Shown here piece by piece: positions 40,316 to 52,417 of a stretch of 64,000 bases of DNA (positions are counted from its first letter, which is position 1; every line of letters starts with the position of its first letter). The notes under the pieces are model-generated. The model was not told the DNA's origin. It made no database searches and was given only the letters and a program-made list of their open reading frames with translations. Position numbers and translations under genes: made by a program. This DNA is from Nocardioides sp. TF02-7 (GTDB lineage Bacteria > Actinomycetota > Actinomycetes > Propionibacteriales > Nocardioidaceae): positions 2,790,001-2,854,000 of the forward strand of contig NZ_CP092535.1 of NCBI RefSeq assembly GCF_022437945.1, given 5' to 3'.

Positions 40316-40357
40316 GTCGCCGGCGGGCGGTCGGAGCGGCGGGCACCGACCGCGCGG

Positions 40358-40392
40358 ATTATTTCGCATTGCTAATGAGTTATGCTAACGAC
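40358..40392 (+). promoter_or_regulatory. AT-rich promoter/operator of the MarR gene
   Basis: ATTATTTCGCATTGCTAATG followed by AGTTATGCTAACG holds direct repeats of TGCTAA with 12-bp spacing and a TATGCT -10-like box. It is far more AT-rich than its surroundings and sits just before the marR ATG, as expected of a MarR autoregulatory operator. Confidence 0.5.
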
Positions 40393-40842
40393 ATGGCTTC
40401 GACGAGGACCGCAACGCGCAGCGACACGGGGCTCGCCAGCGAGCTCCGGCTCGCGGTGATGCGCCTGCGTCGCCGGCTGGCCTACGAGCGGCACCCCGAC
40501 AACCCGCTGGGTCTCGGGGCGATGGCCGTGCTCGGGGCGCTCCTCCGGCGCGGCGACCTCACCGTCGGCGAGCTCGCCGCGCACGAGCGGGTGCAGCCGC
40601 CGAGCATGACCCGCACGGTGGGCGGCCTGGTCGAGGGCGGCTACGCCGAGCGGCGGGCCAACCCCGACGACGGCCGGCAGGTCGTCGTGTCGATCACCGA
40701 CGCGGGCCGCGAGCTGGTCCTCGCCGACCGGGCGCGCCGCGACGGCTGGCTCGCCCGCCAGCTCACCGGGCTCAGCCGCGAGGAGCGCGACCTGCTCCGC
40801 CGGGCGGCGCCGCTGCTGCAGCGGCTGGCCCAGTCGGACTGA
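40393..40842 (+). CDS. MarR-family transcriptional regulator
   Basis: 149 aa with the MarR winged helix: LGAMAVLGALLRRGDLTVGELAAHERVQPPSMTRTVGGLVEGGYAERRANPDDGRQVVV, the recognition helix and the wing with DGRQ. The gene is followed after 112 bp by an MFS exporter on the same strand, the classic arrangement of a drug- or antiseptic-responsive repressor and its pump. The MFS start is damaged in this sequence. Confidence 0.87.
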   Translation: MASTRTATRSDTGLASELRLAVMRLRRRLAYERHPDNPLGLGAMAVLGALLRRGDLTVGELAAHERVQPPSMTRTVGGLVEGGYAERRANPDDGRQVVVSITDAGRELVLADRARRDGWLARQLTGLSREERDLLRRAAPLLQRLAQSD

Positions 40843-40954
40843 CCATCCGGCAGATCCACCCGATCCACCCGATCGACCACCAGGTCCAGTCCGACCGACT
40901 GACCGACTGATCCAGACCGACGGCCGACCGCCGTCATGATCCGCTGAGGGAGAG

Positions 40955-42303
40955 ATACCCCCACGAGCCCCACGTTCCGCTCCCTGTCCCACCGCAACTA
41001 CCGGCTGTACTTCGTCGGCAGCATCGTGTCCAACGTCGGCACCTGGATGCAGCGCGTCGCCCAGGACTGGCTGGTGCTGACCATCCCGGGCAACGGCGGT
41101 GCCGCCCTCGGCATCACCACCGGGCTCCAGTTCCTGCCGATCCTGCTCCTGTCGCCGTACGCCGGCGTCATCGCCGACCGGTTCCCCAAGCGCCGCCTGC
41201 TCCAGGTGACCCAGGCGACGATGGCGCTCGCCTCGCTGCTGCTCGGCGTGATCGCCGCGCTCGGCGTCGCCGAGACCTGGCACGTCTACACGATCGCGTT
41301 CGCGTTCGGCATCGGCGCCGCGTTCGACGCCCCCGCCCGGCAGGCGTTCGTGTCGGAGATGGTGGGTCCCGACGACGTCACCAACGCGGTCGGCCTCAAC
41401 TCCGCGGCGTTCAACACCGCCCGGATCGTCGGGCCCGGCCTCGCCGGCCTCCTGATCGGTCTCCTCGGCGGCGGGATGGAGGCGACCGGCTGGGTGATCC
41501 TCGTCAACGCCGTGTCCTACCTCGCGGTCATCTGGCAGCTGCAGCGGATGGACACCTCCGCCCTGCGCTCGCCGAAGCCGGTCGGGCGCCGGCCCGGCAT
41601 GCTGCTGGAGGGCGTGCGCTACCTCCGCGGCCAGCCGAAGATGCTGATGATCCTGGTGCTGGTGTTCTTCGCGGGCACGTTCGGCATGAACTTCCAGATG
41701 ACGTCGGCGCTGATGGCGACCGAGGTCTTCGGCAAGGGCGCCGGCGAGTTCGGCATCCTCGGCTCCGCGCTCGCCGTCGGGTCGCTCTCCGGAGCCCTGA
41801 TGGCCGCCAGCCGGACCCGGGTGCGGCTGCGGCTGCTGTTCGGCGCGGCGATCGCGTTCGGCGTGGCCGAGATCGTCGCGGGCACGCTGCCGAGCTACCT
41901 CGCGTTCGTCCTGTTCTCGCCGCTGATCGGGCTGGCGACGATCACGCTGCTCAACTCGGCCAACGCCACCCTCCAGATCGAGGCCGACCCGGAGTTCCGG
42001 GGCCGGGTGATGGCGATCTACATGACGATCGTCATGGGCGGCACCCCGGTCGGGGCGCCGGTGATCGGCTGGGTCGGGGAGACCTACGGCGCCCGCTGGA
42101 CGCTGATCGTCGGCGGCGCGCTGGTGCTGGTCGGCGTCGGGCTGGCGCTGCTGCTGCGTCCCTCGGCGAGCGGCGGGGAGCCGCCCGCGTCAGCCGAGGG
42201 CGCCGACGTCCACGACGAGGTCCGCGGCGTCGCGCGTCGCCTCGACGAGCTCGGCGTTCGCAAGGTCGCTGCGGTCCACCCAGTCGCGCGCGGCGCCGGG
42301 TGA
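40955..42303 (+). CDS. MFS exporter, MarR-linked (start codon lost by a one-base deletion)
   Basis: About 449 aa of the drug-exporter MFS type with twelve helices; motif A-like DRFPKRRLLQVTQATMAL follows helix 2. No ATG or GTG precedes the first helix, but AT-ACCCCCACG at 40955 becomes ATG-ACC-CCC-ACG with one inserted G, giving TPTSPTFRSLSHRNYRLYF. This is the likely true start, with GGGAGAG upstream. The 3' end as drawn overlaps the convergent kinase by 114 bp, unusual, so another indel near the end is possible. Confidence 0.78.
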
Positions 42304-42865
42304 CTTGCCGAACCGCACGTGGCGCGCGACCAGGCGCTCCCGGCGGACGACCGGGTCGAGGTCGGCGTACCAGACCTCGGCGAGGAGCGGGCGCACCCGC
42401 TCCCACCCCGCCGTCGGCGAGCAGGAGGTAGTTGCCCTCGGTGACCACCAGCCGGGCCGCCGGAGCGACGACGGTCGCCGCCGCGAGCGGCTGCTCGAGG
42501 TCGCGCTCGAAGCCCGGCGCGTACACCGGGCGGTCGGTCGTGCGCAGCACCCGCTCCAGCGTCGCGACGTAGCCGTCGACGTCGAACGTCGCCGGCGCCC
42601 CCTTGCGGTCGCGCAGGCCCAGCCGGTCGAGCTGGACGTCGGCGAGGTGGAAGCCGTCCATCGGCAGGGCAGCGACCCGGTCGCGGCCCAGGCCCGCCGG
42701 CGGGTCGGCCGCGAGGTGCTCGAGCAGCGAGCGGGCGAGGGTGCTCTTGCCGGCGCCCGGCGGGCCGGCGATCCCCAGCGCCCGCCGCTGCCCGTCGCCG
42801 GCGACGAGGTCGCGGGCCCGGGCGACCAGGGCCGCTAGCACGGCGGGTGTCTCGGCATTCGGCAC
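42190..42865 (-). CDS. uridine-kinase-like P-loop kinase (one frameshift)
   Basis: About 224 aa. Walker A is GIAGPPGAGKSTLARSL, with PMDGFHLADVQLDRLG and VYAPGFERDLEQPL as in the nucleoside/nucleotide kinases of the pantothenate-kinase/uridine-kinase fold, then VVTEGNYLLL. One extra G near 42408 breaks the frame; the corrected end has WYADLDPVVRRERLVARHV. The substrate is likely a nucleoside or sugar but is unassigned. Start GTG 42865 follows GGAG. Confidence 0.8.
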
Positions 42866-42908
42866 GGGGTCTCCTCGGACGGTCCTCTGCTTCTGGGATG
42901 CTGCCGCC

Positions 42909-44339
42909 ATGAGCTCAACGGCAGACGGTACGTCGACACTCGACCGGTTCTTCAAGCTCAGCGAGCGCGGCAGCACCGTCGGCCGTGAGGTGCGCGGCGG
43001 CGTGGTCACGTTCTTCACGATGGCCTACATCGTCGTGCTCAACCCGCTCATCCTCGGCTTCGTCACCGACGTCGAGGGCAACTACCTCGGCGGCGGGTCG
43101 GAGCCGAACCTGGCGGCGATCGCCGCCGGCACCGCGCTGGTGGCGGGGGTCCTCACGATCCTGATGGGCGTGTTCGCCAACTACCCCATGGCGCTGGCCA
43201 CGGGGCTCGGCCTCAACGCCTTCGTCGCGTTCTCCGTCGCCAGCCAGATGACCTGGGCCGACGCGATGGGCCTGGTCGTGATCGAGGGCGTCGTGATCCT
43301 CGTCCTGGTGCTCACCGGGTTCCGCACCGCCGTCTTCCGGGCCGTGCCGAAGCAGCTCAAGGTCGCGATCTCGGTCGGGATCGGCCTGTTCATCGCGCTC
43401 ATCGGCTTCGTCGACGCCGGGTTCGTGACCCGGATGCCCGACATCGCCAACACCACCGTCCCGGTGCAGCTCGGCGCCGGCGGCAACCTGAGCGGCTGGC
43501 CGGTCCTCGTCTTCGCCGTGGGCCTGCTGCTGATGATCGCCCTGTGGGCGCTCGACGTCCGCGGCGCGATCCTCATCTCGATCCTCGCCATGACCGTCGT
43601 CAGCCTGGTCATCGAGGCGGTCGGCGACCACGCGTGGGCGCTCACGGTGCCGGCCTGGCCCGACGACCCCGAGTGGCTGCCCGGCTTCGGCACCCTCGGC
43701 GAGTTCAACCTGCTCGGCTCGTGGGAGAACGCCGGCGTCGTCACCGTGCTGCTGCTGATCTTCTCCCTGCTCCTGGCCGACTTCTTCGACACGATGGGCA
43801 CGATGACCGCCATCGGCGCCGAGGCCGGGCTGCTCGACGAGGAGGGCATGCCGCCCAACACCGAGCGGATCCTCGTGGTCGACTCGCTCGCCGCGGCGGC
43901 CGGCGGCGCCGCCGGCGTCTCGTCCAACACCTCCTACATCGAGTCCGCCTCCGGCGTCGGCGAGGGCGCGCGCACCGGCCTGGCCTCCGTCGTGACCGGC
44001 GTCCTGTTCCTGCTGTCGATCTTCCTGTCGCCGTTCGTGGGGATGATTCCCTCCGAGGCGGCCGTGCCCGCGCTGGTGCTCGTCGGCTTCCTGATGATGC
44101 AGCAGGTGCGCGCCGTCGACTGGGACGACGTCGAGATCGCGATCCCGGCGTTCCTCACCATCGTGCTGATGCCGTTCACGTACTCGATCTCGGTCGGCAT
44201 CGGCGCGGGCTTCGTCTCCTACACGTTCCTCAAGATCGTCCGCGGCAAGGCCGCCCAGGTGCACCCGCTGATGTGGGTCGTCTCGGCGCTGTTCGTCGTC
44301 TACTTCGCCATCGACCCGATCACCGACTGGCTGACCTGA
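42909..44339 (+). CDS. NCS2/AzgA-type purine permease
   Basis: 476 aa with about 14 membrane segments. The N-terminal GREVRGGVVTFFTMAYIVVLNP, ATGLGLNAFVAF and the AzgA block SSNTSYIESASGVGEGARTG identify the adenine/guanine/hypoxanthine permease family, which imports purines with protons. The frame is intact. A strong hairpin terminator follows at 44363-44395, isolating it from the str operon. Confidence 0.9.
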   Translation: MSSTADGTSTLDRFFKLSERGSTVGREVRGGVVTFFTMAYIVVLNPLILGFVTDVEGNYLGGGSEPNLAAIAAGTALVAGVLTILMGVFANYPMALATGLGLNAFVAFSVASQMTWADAMGLVVIEGVVILVLVLTGFRTAVFRAVPKQLKVAISVGIGLFIALIGFVDAGFVTRMPDIANTTVPVQLGAGGNLSGWPVLVFAVGLLLMIALWALDVRGAILISILAMTVVSLVIEAVGDHAWALTVPAWPDDPEWLPGFGTLGEFNLLGSWENAGVVTVLLLIFSLLLADFFDTMGTMTAIGAEAGLLDEEGMPPNTERILVVDSLAAAAGGAAGVSSNTSYIESASGVGEGARTGLASVVTGVLFLLSIFLSPFVGMIPSEAAVPALVLVGFLMMQQVRAVDWDDVEIAIPAFLTIVLMPFTYSISVGIGAGFVSYTFLKIVRGKAAQVHPLMWVVSALFVVYFAIDPITDWLT

Positions 44340-44362
44340 CCCTGGCTGACCCGGGCTGCACC

Positions 44363-44395
44363 GCAGCGGCGGCGAGCGTCGCTCGCCGCCGCTGC
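44363..44395 (+). terminator. hairpin terminator after the purine permease
   Basis: GCAGCGGCGGCGAGC pairs perfectly with GCTCGCCGCCGCTGC (15 bp) around a 3-nt loop, 24 bp past the permease stop, followed by GATTTTG. Confidence 0.7.
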
Positions 44396-44404
44396 GCAGT
44401 GATT

Positions 44405-44433
44405 TTGCGTCTGGTTCCTGCGGCCGGTAATCT
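44405..44433 (+). promoter_or_regulatory. str operon promoter
   Basis: TTGCGT (44405-44410), a 17-bp spacer and TAATCT (44428-44433) form an excellent housekeeping promoter. Transcription would start near 44440, leaving a leader of about 180 nt before rpsL that could carry growth-rate or feedback control. Confidence 0.75.
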
Positions 44434-44618
44434 CGGTAGCCGTGTCTGGGCCACCGGGCACGTCACGCATGCCCTCGATGCGGCCAGGGTTCCCGCGGAG
44501 TCTCGCGGAGCCGGCAACCACAACTGCTGGGCATCCAGATCAAGGCACAGCATCAAGCAACACCACCGTGCCCGGCAAGGTGCCGGCACTGAGAGCAGAG
44601 ACGAAAGGGAACCATCAG

Positions 44619-44990
44619 GTGCCCACCATTCAGCAGTTGGTCCGCAAGGGCCGCCAGGACAAGGTGTCGAAGAACAAGACGCCTGCCCTGAAGGGTTCGC
44701 CCCAGCGACGCGGTGTGTGCACCCGCGTCTACACCACCACCCCGAAGAAGCCGAACTCCGCCCTGCGGAAGGTCGCCCGTGTGCGCCTGAGCAGTGGCGT
44801 CGAGGTCACGGCGTACATCCCGGGTGAGGGCCACAACCTCCAGGAGCACTCGATCGTGCTCGTCCGCGGTGGTCGTGTGAAGGACCTCCCCGGTGTCCGC
44901 TACAAGGTCATCCGGGGCGCTCTCGACACCCAGGCCGTGAAGAACCGCAAGCAGGCCCGTAGCCGCTACGGCGCCAAGAAGGAGAAGTGA
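44619..44990 (+). CDS. rpsL: 30S ribosomal protein S12
   Basis: 123 aa, full length and intact: [34 protein letters not shown] and [16 protein letters not shown]. Lys43 and Lys88 are both present, the streptomycin-sensitive state. GTG 44619 has AAAGGGA upstream. First gene of the str operon with S7, EF-G and EF-Tu; rpsG starts 1 bp after its stop. Confidence 0.98.
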   Translation: MPTIQQLVRKGRQDKVSKNKTPALKGSPQRRGVCTRVYTTTPKKPNSALRKVARVRLSSGVEVTAYIPGEGHNLQEHSIVLVRGGRVKDLPGVRYKVIRGALDTQAVKNRKQARSRYGAKKEK

Positions 44991-44991
44991 G

Positions 44992-45462
44992 ATGCCTCGT
45001 AAGGGTCCCGCTCCGAAGCGCCCGATCGACGTCGACCCGGTCTACGGCTCGCAGCTGGTGACCCAGCTGGTGTCGAAGGTCCTCCAGGACGGCAAGAAGC
45101 AGGTCGCGCAGCGCATCGTCTACTCCGCTCTCGAGGGCACCCGCGAGAAGACCGGCACCGACCCGGTCATCACGCTCAAGCGCGCGCTCGACAACGTCCG
45201 CCCCGCGATCGAGGTCAAGTCCCGCCGCGTCGGCGGCGCGACCTACCAGGTCCCGATCGAGGTCAAGGGCACCCGCGGCACCACGCTCGCGCTGCGCTGG
45301 CTGGTCGGCTACGCCCAGGACCGCCGCGAGAAGACGATGAGCGAGCGGCTGATGAACGAGATCCTCGACGCCTCCAACGGCCTCGGCGCCGCGGTGAAGA
45401 AGCGCGAGGACACGCACAAGATGGCCGAGTCCAACAAGGCCTTCGCCCACTACCGCTGGTGA
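44992..45462 (+). CDS. rpsG: 30S ribosomal protein S7
   Basis: 156 aa, intact, with [19 protein letters not shown] and a C-terminal [13 protein letters not shown] tail typical of the family. It nucleates the 30S head by binding 16S rRNA. It is immediately downstream of rpsL; a 12-bp hairpin and about 105 bp separate it from fusA. Confidence 0.98.
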   Translation: MPRKGPAPKRPIDVDPVYGSQLVTQLVSKVLQDGKKQVAQRIVYSALEGTREKTGTDPVITLKRALDNVRPAIEVKSRRVGGATYQVPIEVKGTRGTTLALRWLVGYAQDRREKTMSERLMNEILDASNGLGAAVKKREDTHKMAESNKAFAHYRW

Positions 45463-45469
45463 TCCCGGT

Positions 45470-45496
45470 CTGCGTGCGGCCCCCGGCCGCACGCAG
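45470..45496 (+). terminator. intra-operon hairpin between rpsG and fusA
   Basis: CTGCGTGCGGCC pairs with GGCCGCACGCAG (12 bp) across CCC, 8 bp after rpsG. In the middle of the operon it is more likely an attenuator or mRNA processing and stability element than a full terminator. Confidence 0.5.
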
Positions 45497-45568
45497 CCGA
45501 GGCGGGTCCGCCCGCACACCGGTCCATCCCCGACTCTCGCCCCGACTTTCGAAGGAACGCTGACTCAC

Positions 45569-47680
<2,112 letters not shown>

Positions 47681-47762
47681 TCGCAGCCCTCGGCACCACC
47701 CCTTGGCTTCGGCCAGCAGAGTACGAGTCAGGTAAGAAAACCACATCCAGGAGGAGCCCCCA

Positions 47763-48957
47763 GTGGCTAAGGCGAAGTTCGAGCGGACCAAGCCGCACGT
47801 GAACATCGGCACCATCGGTCACATCGACCACGGCAAGACGACGCTGACCGCGGCGATCTCGAAGGTGCTGCACGACAAGTACCCCGAGCTCAACGAGGAG
47901 TCGCCGTTCGACGCGATCGACAAGGCTCCCGAGGAGCGGCAGCGCGGCATCACGATCTCGATCGCGCACATCGAGTACCAGACGGAGGCGCGTCACTACG
48001 CCCACGTCGACTGCCCCGGTCACGCGGACTACATCAAGAACATGATCACCGGTGCCGCGCAGATGGACGGCGCGATCCTCGTGGTCGCCGCCACCGACGG
48101 CCCGATGCCGCAGACCCGTGAGCACGTGCTGCTCGCCCGCCAGGTCGGCGTGCCGGCCCTGGTGGTCGCGCTCAACAAGTGCGACATGGTCGATGACGAG
48201 GAGCTCATCGAGCTCGTCGAGATGGAGGTGCGCGAGCTCCTCTCCGAGTACGAGTTCCCGGGCGACGACGTCCCCGTCGTGCGCGTGGCGGCCTTCCCGG
48301 CCCTCAACGGCGACGCCAAGTGGGCCGACTCGATCCTCGAGCTCATGAACGCGGTCGACGAGGCGATCCCGACCCCGGAGCGCGACACCGACAAGCCGTT
48401 CCTCATGCCGGTCGAGGACGTCTTCACGATCACCGGTCGCGGCACGGTCATCACCGGCCGCATCGAGCGGGGCATCATCAAGGTCAACGAGGAGGTCGAG
48501 ATCGTCGGCATCCGCGAGGGCTCCCAGAAGACCACCGTCACCGGTGTCGAGATGTTCCGCAAGCTCCTCGACGAGGGCCAGGCCGGTGAGAACGTCGGTC
48601 TGCTGCTCCGCGGCACCAAGCGCGAGGACGTCGAGCGCGGCATGGTCGTCGTGAAGCCGGGCACCACCACCCCGCACACCAACTTCGAGGCCTCGGTCTA
48701 CATCCTCTCGAAGGAGGAGGGCGGCCGTCACACGCCGTTCTTCAACAACTACCGTCCGCAGTTCTACTTCCGGACCACGGACGTGACGGGTGTCGTGACC
48801 CTGCCCGAGGGCACCGAGATGGTCATGCCGGGTGACAACACCGAGATGTCGGTCGAGCTCATCCAGCCCATCGCGATGGACGAGGGGCCTGCGGTTCGCC
48901 ATCCGTGAGGGTGGCCGCACCGTCGGCGCCGGCCGGGTCACCAAGATCACGAAGTGA
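47763..48957 (+). CDS. tuf: translation elongation factor Tu (one frameshift near the 3' end)
   Basis: 397 aa after correction. The P-loop [14 protein letters not shown], the effector region [28 protein letters not shown] and the C-terminal barrels are all present. In the last 30 codons an extra G near 48889 in GAGGGGCC shifts the frame; removing it gives [20 protein letters not shown] and stop at 48955-48957. EF-Tu is essential and highly conserved, so this is a sequence error rather than a real mutation. RBS AGGAGGAG is strong. Confidence 0.97.
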
Positions 48958-48975
48958 CCTGACCGACCAGTCGCA

Positions 48976-49011
48976 ACGACGGCCCCGGACCGACAGGTCC
49001 GGGGCCGTCGT
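48976..49011 (+). terminator. str operon terminator
   Basis: ACGACGGCCCCGGACC pairs perfectly with GGTCCGGGGCCGTCGT (16 bp) around GACA, 18 bp past tuf, the strongest hairpin in this region. It ends the ribosomal-protein and elongation-factor operon. Confidence 0.8.
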
Positions 49012-49050
49012 GCTGTCCGGCCACACCACGACACCCAGGGAGATCCCCGC

Positions 49051-49799
49051 GTGAGCGACGGCGCAGAGCACCGGGTCACCCCCGGCCCGCCCCCACCACA
49101 AGATGACCGCCGACGGCCGCCGGGTGCGGGAGGTCCTGACCTACGCCCGCCGCGGCAGCCGGTTCACCCCGCAGCAGGCGGCGGCGTGGGGAGGCCCACC
49201 ACGAGCGCTGGGTGGTGCCCGACGAGGCGGTCGACGAGGACGGCTTCTCCTTCGACACCTGGTTCGGCCGCGGACCCGGCGAGCGCGACGGGCTGGTCGT
49301 CGAGATCGGGTCGGGCGTCGGGAGGCGACCGCCGCGCTCGCCGCGCAGCGGCCGACGTACGACGTGCTCGCCCTCGAGGTGTGGCGTCCCGGGGTCGCCG
49401 CCACCCTGGCGCGACTGGCCGAGGTCGGCGCCGACAACGTGCGCCTCTGCGGCGTCGACGCCGTGTGGTCGCTGGAGCACCTGCTGGCCCCGGGGTCGGT
49501 CGCCGAGCTGTGGACGTTCTTCCCCGACCCGTGGCACAAGAAGCGCCACCACAAGCGCCGGCTGGTGACGCCGGGCTTCGCCGCGCTCGCCGCCGAGCGG
49601 CTGCGGCCCGGCGGCAGCTGGCGGCTCGCGACCGACTGGGCGGACTACGCCGAGCAGATGGTCGAGGTGCTCGACGCCGAGCCACGCCTGTCCGGTGGCG
49701 TGGTCGAGCGCTGGGCCGACCGCCCGGTCACCAAGTTCGAGCGCAAGGGGGCTCGCCGCGGGCCGGTCGATCACCGACCTGCGCTACACCCGGGTCTGA
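49051..49799 (+). CDS. trmB: tRNA (guanine-N7)-methyltransferase (four frameshifts)
   Basis: About 248 aa. Motifs WFGRGPGERDGLVVEIGSG (SAM loop), ALEVWRPGVAATL, ELWTFFPDPWHKKRHHKRR (the TrmB catalytic PDPW) and a final TDLRYTRV identify it. Four one-base errors (near 49092, 49194, 49322 and 49745; the third a deletion) scatter it over all three frames; correcting all four yields one 249-codon frame. It places m7G46 in tRNA variable loops. GTG 49051 has AGGGAG upstream. It converges on the TPR gene with a 16-bp overlap. Confidence 0.88.
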
Positions 49800-50526
49800 C
49801 CGGGGCCGTCGCCGAGCAGCGCGAGCTCCTCGTCGACGTAGGGGTCGACCTCGCCCAGGGCGTCGAGCTCGGCCTTCAGCGCCCGCTGGAGCGCGCCCGC
49901 GCCTCCTCGGCCCGGCCGAGGTTGCGCAACGCCCACGCCACCATCCACCGCGCGACCCGGGTGGCACCCGGGTCGCCGATCCGCCGGCGCGCGGCCAGGG
50001 CCTCCTCGAACCCGGCGAGCGCCGCCGCGAAGTCACCGGCGTCCGCCCAGGTCATCGCGAGGTTGTTGAGCAGCGAGGCGTCCCAGTCGCGGGCCCGCGG
50101 GTCGGACGCGGCCCGCGCCACGGCGAGCGCCCGCTCGGTCAGCGCCCGCCGCTCCTCGGGCGCGGCCGCCAGCGCCACCATGTGCAGCGCGTCGACGTGG
50201 AGCTCCTCGAGGCCCGCCCGGGCAGCGGCCACCGCCGCCTCCTCGAACAGCGGCCGGGCCGCGGCGGGATCGCCCGCCGAGCGCCGCAGCCGGCCGCGCT
50301 CGAGCAGCAGCCGGACGGCGACCTCCGGGTCGTCCGCGCCGTCGGCCGCCGCCACCTCGTCGAGCAGCGCGTGCGCGTTGTCGTACCGCTCCTGGAGGCC
50401 GGCCGCGCGGGCCGCCTGGGTGAGCAGCACCGCCCGCTCGGCGCCGCGCCGGTCGGCGGCGGCCCGGCGGAACCGGTGCTCGGAGCCGGCGGGGTCGTCG
50501 AAGTCCCAGATCTCCGCAGGGTGCAC
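49784..50526 (-). CDS. tetratricopeptide-like helical repeat protein (one frameshift)
   Basis: About 247 aa of helix pairs with TPR character: FRRAAADRRGAERAVLLTQAARAAGL, HALLDEVAAADGADDPEVAVRLLLERG, ARPLFEEAAVAAARAGLEEL, SLLNNLAMTWADAGDFAAALAGFEEAL. One missing base near 49897 breaks the end; adding it gives LKAELDALGEVDPYVDEELALL and stop 49784-49786. GTG 50526 gives a plausible N-terminus (HPAEIWDFDDPAGSEHRFR); an upstream ATG at 50595 is possible. A protein-protein scaffold; its partner is unknown. Confidence 0.75.
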
Positions 50527-50875
50527 CCGCCCAGTGTGCGCCCGTCCGGGCGCCGTCGTCGCGGAGGAGTAGGCGATCGGCAACCCGACGTTCACGCGGT
50601 CGTCGCGGCGTGTCGCTGCGGGCGGCCGGGTGCGCGGCGTACGTTCGCACCACTGGCGGGTGGGGAAGCCCGCCAGATCGGGGAGGCCCGTTCGTGAACG
50701 ACGACCACATCATCCGGTGGCGGAGCCAGGGCGGTCCCTGGCGTGCCGACCGGGTGGGAGGGCGCCGGCACTCCGGCGTTCGGGCTCACGCGCCTGCTCG
50801 GGCATCCGCTTCCCGGTCCGTCTGCGAGGAATAGGACCGGGCGCAGAGTGCGCGCGCGGTCCGGTGAGGTGTCAC
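50527..50875. other. 349-bp region between the TPR gene and phoH
   Basis: It holds a hairpin CTGGCGGG-N8-CCCGCCAG (50653-50676), a small possible gene at 50694, and just before phoH a GGTGAGG ribosome site. A TAGGAC (50832-50837) could be a -10. No known riboswitch class is recognised with confidence. Confidence 0.4.
50694..50834 (+). CDS. small ORF, possibly real, unknown function
   Basis: 46 codons from GTG with GGGGAGG 7 nt upstream. The first 25 codons ([19 protein letters not shown]) have high third-position GC like real genes; the rest loses that bias. It could be a short peptide upstream of phoH, a leader peptide, or a fragment altered by an indel near 50758. No family is recognised. 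Confidence 0.3.
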   Translation: MNDDHIIRWRSQGGPWRADRVGGRRHSGVRAHAPARASASRSVCEE

Positions 50876-52235
50876 GTGACAACCACAGAGTCCCGCGCCG
50901 CGCTCAGCGCCGAGGTCCCGGACGCCGCCGCGACCGACCGCCGTACCTACGTGCTCGACACCAGCGTCCTGCTCGCCGACCCCGGCGCGCTGCGGCGGTT
51001 CGCCGAGCACAGGTGGTGCTGCCCGTGGTGGTGATCAGCGAGCTGGAGGGCAAGCGCCACCACCCCGAGCTCGGCTACTTCGCGCGCAGCGCCCTGCGGA
51101 TGCTCGACGAGATGCGGATCAGCCACGGCCGCCTCGACACGCCCGTCCCCGTGGGCGAGGAGGGCGGCACGCTCCGGGTGGAGCTCAACCACACCGACGT
51201 GGGCTCGCTGCCGTCGGGGTTCCGGCTCGGCGACAACGACACCCGCATCCTCGCGGTCGCGCGCAACCTCGCCGACGAGGGCCACGACGTCACCCTCGTC
51301 TCCAAGGACCTGCCGCTGCGGATCAAGGCCTCCGCGGTCGGGATCGACGCCGAGGAGTACCGCGGGGGAGCAGTTCGGCGACGCGTCGTCGGCCGGCTAC
51401 ACCGGCATGGCCGAGCTGGACGTCGCCGCCGAGGCCCTCGACGAGCTCTACGACGACGGCACGGTCGACCTGGAGGCCGCCCGCGACCTGCCCTGCCACC
51501 ACGGGCTGGTGCTCCTCTCCGACCGCGGCACCGCGCTCGGCCGGGTCGGGCCCGACAAGCAGGTGCACCTCGTGCGCGGCGACCGGGAGGCCTTCGGGAT
51601 CCACGGCCGCAGCGCCGAGCAGCGGATCGCGCTCGAGATGCTGCTCGACCCCGAGGTCGGCATCGTGTCGCTCGGCGGCCGCGCCGGCACCGGCAAGTCC
51701 GCGCTCGCCCTGTGTGCCGGGCTGGAGGCGGTGATGGAGCGGCGCCAGCACAAGAAGGTCGTCGTGTTCCGCCCGCTCTTCGCCGTCGGGGGCCAGGAGC
51801 TCGGCTACCTCCCCCGGCTCGGAGTCGGAGAAGATGTCGCCCTGGGCGCAGGCGGTGTTCGACACCCTCGGAGCCCTCACCTCCACCGCCGTGATCGAGG
51901 AGGTCCTCGACCGCGGGATGCTCGAGGTGCTGCCGCTCACCCACATCCGCGGCCGCTCGCTCCACGACTCCTTCGTGATCGTCGACGAGGCCCAGTCGCT
52001 GGAGCGCAACGTGCTGCTCACCGTGCTCTCCCGGATCGGCGCCAACTCCAAGGTCGTGCTCACCCACGACGTCGCCCAGCGCGACAACCTCCGCGTCGGC
52101 CGCCACGACGGCGTCGTCGCGGTCGTCGACAAGCTCAAGGGCCACCCGCTCTTCGCCCACGTCACCCTCACCCGCTCCGAGCGGTCGCCGATCGCCGCGC
52201 TGGTGACGGAGATGCTGGAGAACGTCGTGGTGTGA
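50876..52235 (+). CDS. PhoH-family protein with N-terminal PIN domain (three frameshifts)
   Basis: About 452 aa. A PIN domain ([47 protein letters not shown]) and a PhoH ATPase/helicase domain ([50 protein letters not shown]) match the actinobacterial PhoH2-like proteins with RNase and RNA-unwinding activity. Errors near 51012 (deletion), 51367 and 51823 are corrected to a single frame. GTG 50876 follows GAGGTG. It ends right before the first palindromic element. Confidence 0.87.
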
Positions 52236-52247
52236 GGGGGGTGGGCG

Positions 52248-52410
52248 GCGCGGGCCGGGCGCGGCGGGGGACGTCATACGAAGTGAGGGTGATCGCCCAC
52301 GATCCGGATGACGTCCCCGGCCTCACGCAACGCGGCGGGGCGCGGGCCGGGCGCGGCGGGGGACGTCATACGAAGTGAGGGTGATCGCCCACGATCCGTA
52401 TGACGTCCCC
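52248..52410. repeat. tandem direct repeat, period 92 bp
   Basis: Bases 52248-52318 and 52340-52410 are identical over 71 bp except one position (G at 52307, T at 52399). Each copy contains one palindromic element. A 21-bp spacer lies between. A local tandem duplication of the element is the simplest reading. Confidence 0.85.
52266..52318. repeat. palindromic element, copy 1
   Basis: Left arm GGGGACGTCATACG and right arm CGGATGACGTCCCC (one mismatch) enclose GGGTGATCGCCC, itself a hairpin with a GATC loop. It lies 30 bp past phoH. Same core as copies 2 and 3. Confidence 0.8.
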
Positions 52411-52411
52411 C
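52358..52411. repeat. palindromic element, copy 2
   Basis: GGGGGACGTCATACG and CGTATGACGTCCCCC form a 15-bp perfect stem enclosing GGGTGATCGCCC. It ends 6 bp from the stop of the DUF559 gene, on the far side of which copy 3 stands. Confidence 0.85.
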
Positions 52412-52417
52412 AGTGGG

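Noticed and set aside
50592-50882. Minus-strand 96-codon frame in the phoH upstream region
   Set aside because: No ribosome site, no family similarity and a Pro/Arg-biased composition typical of shadows.
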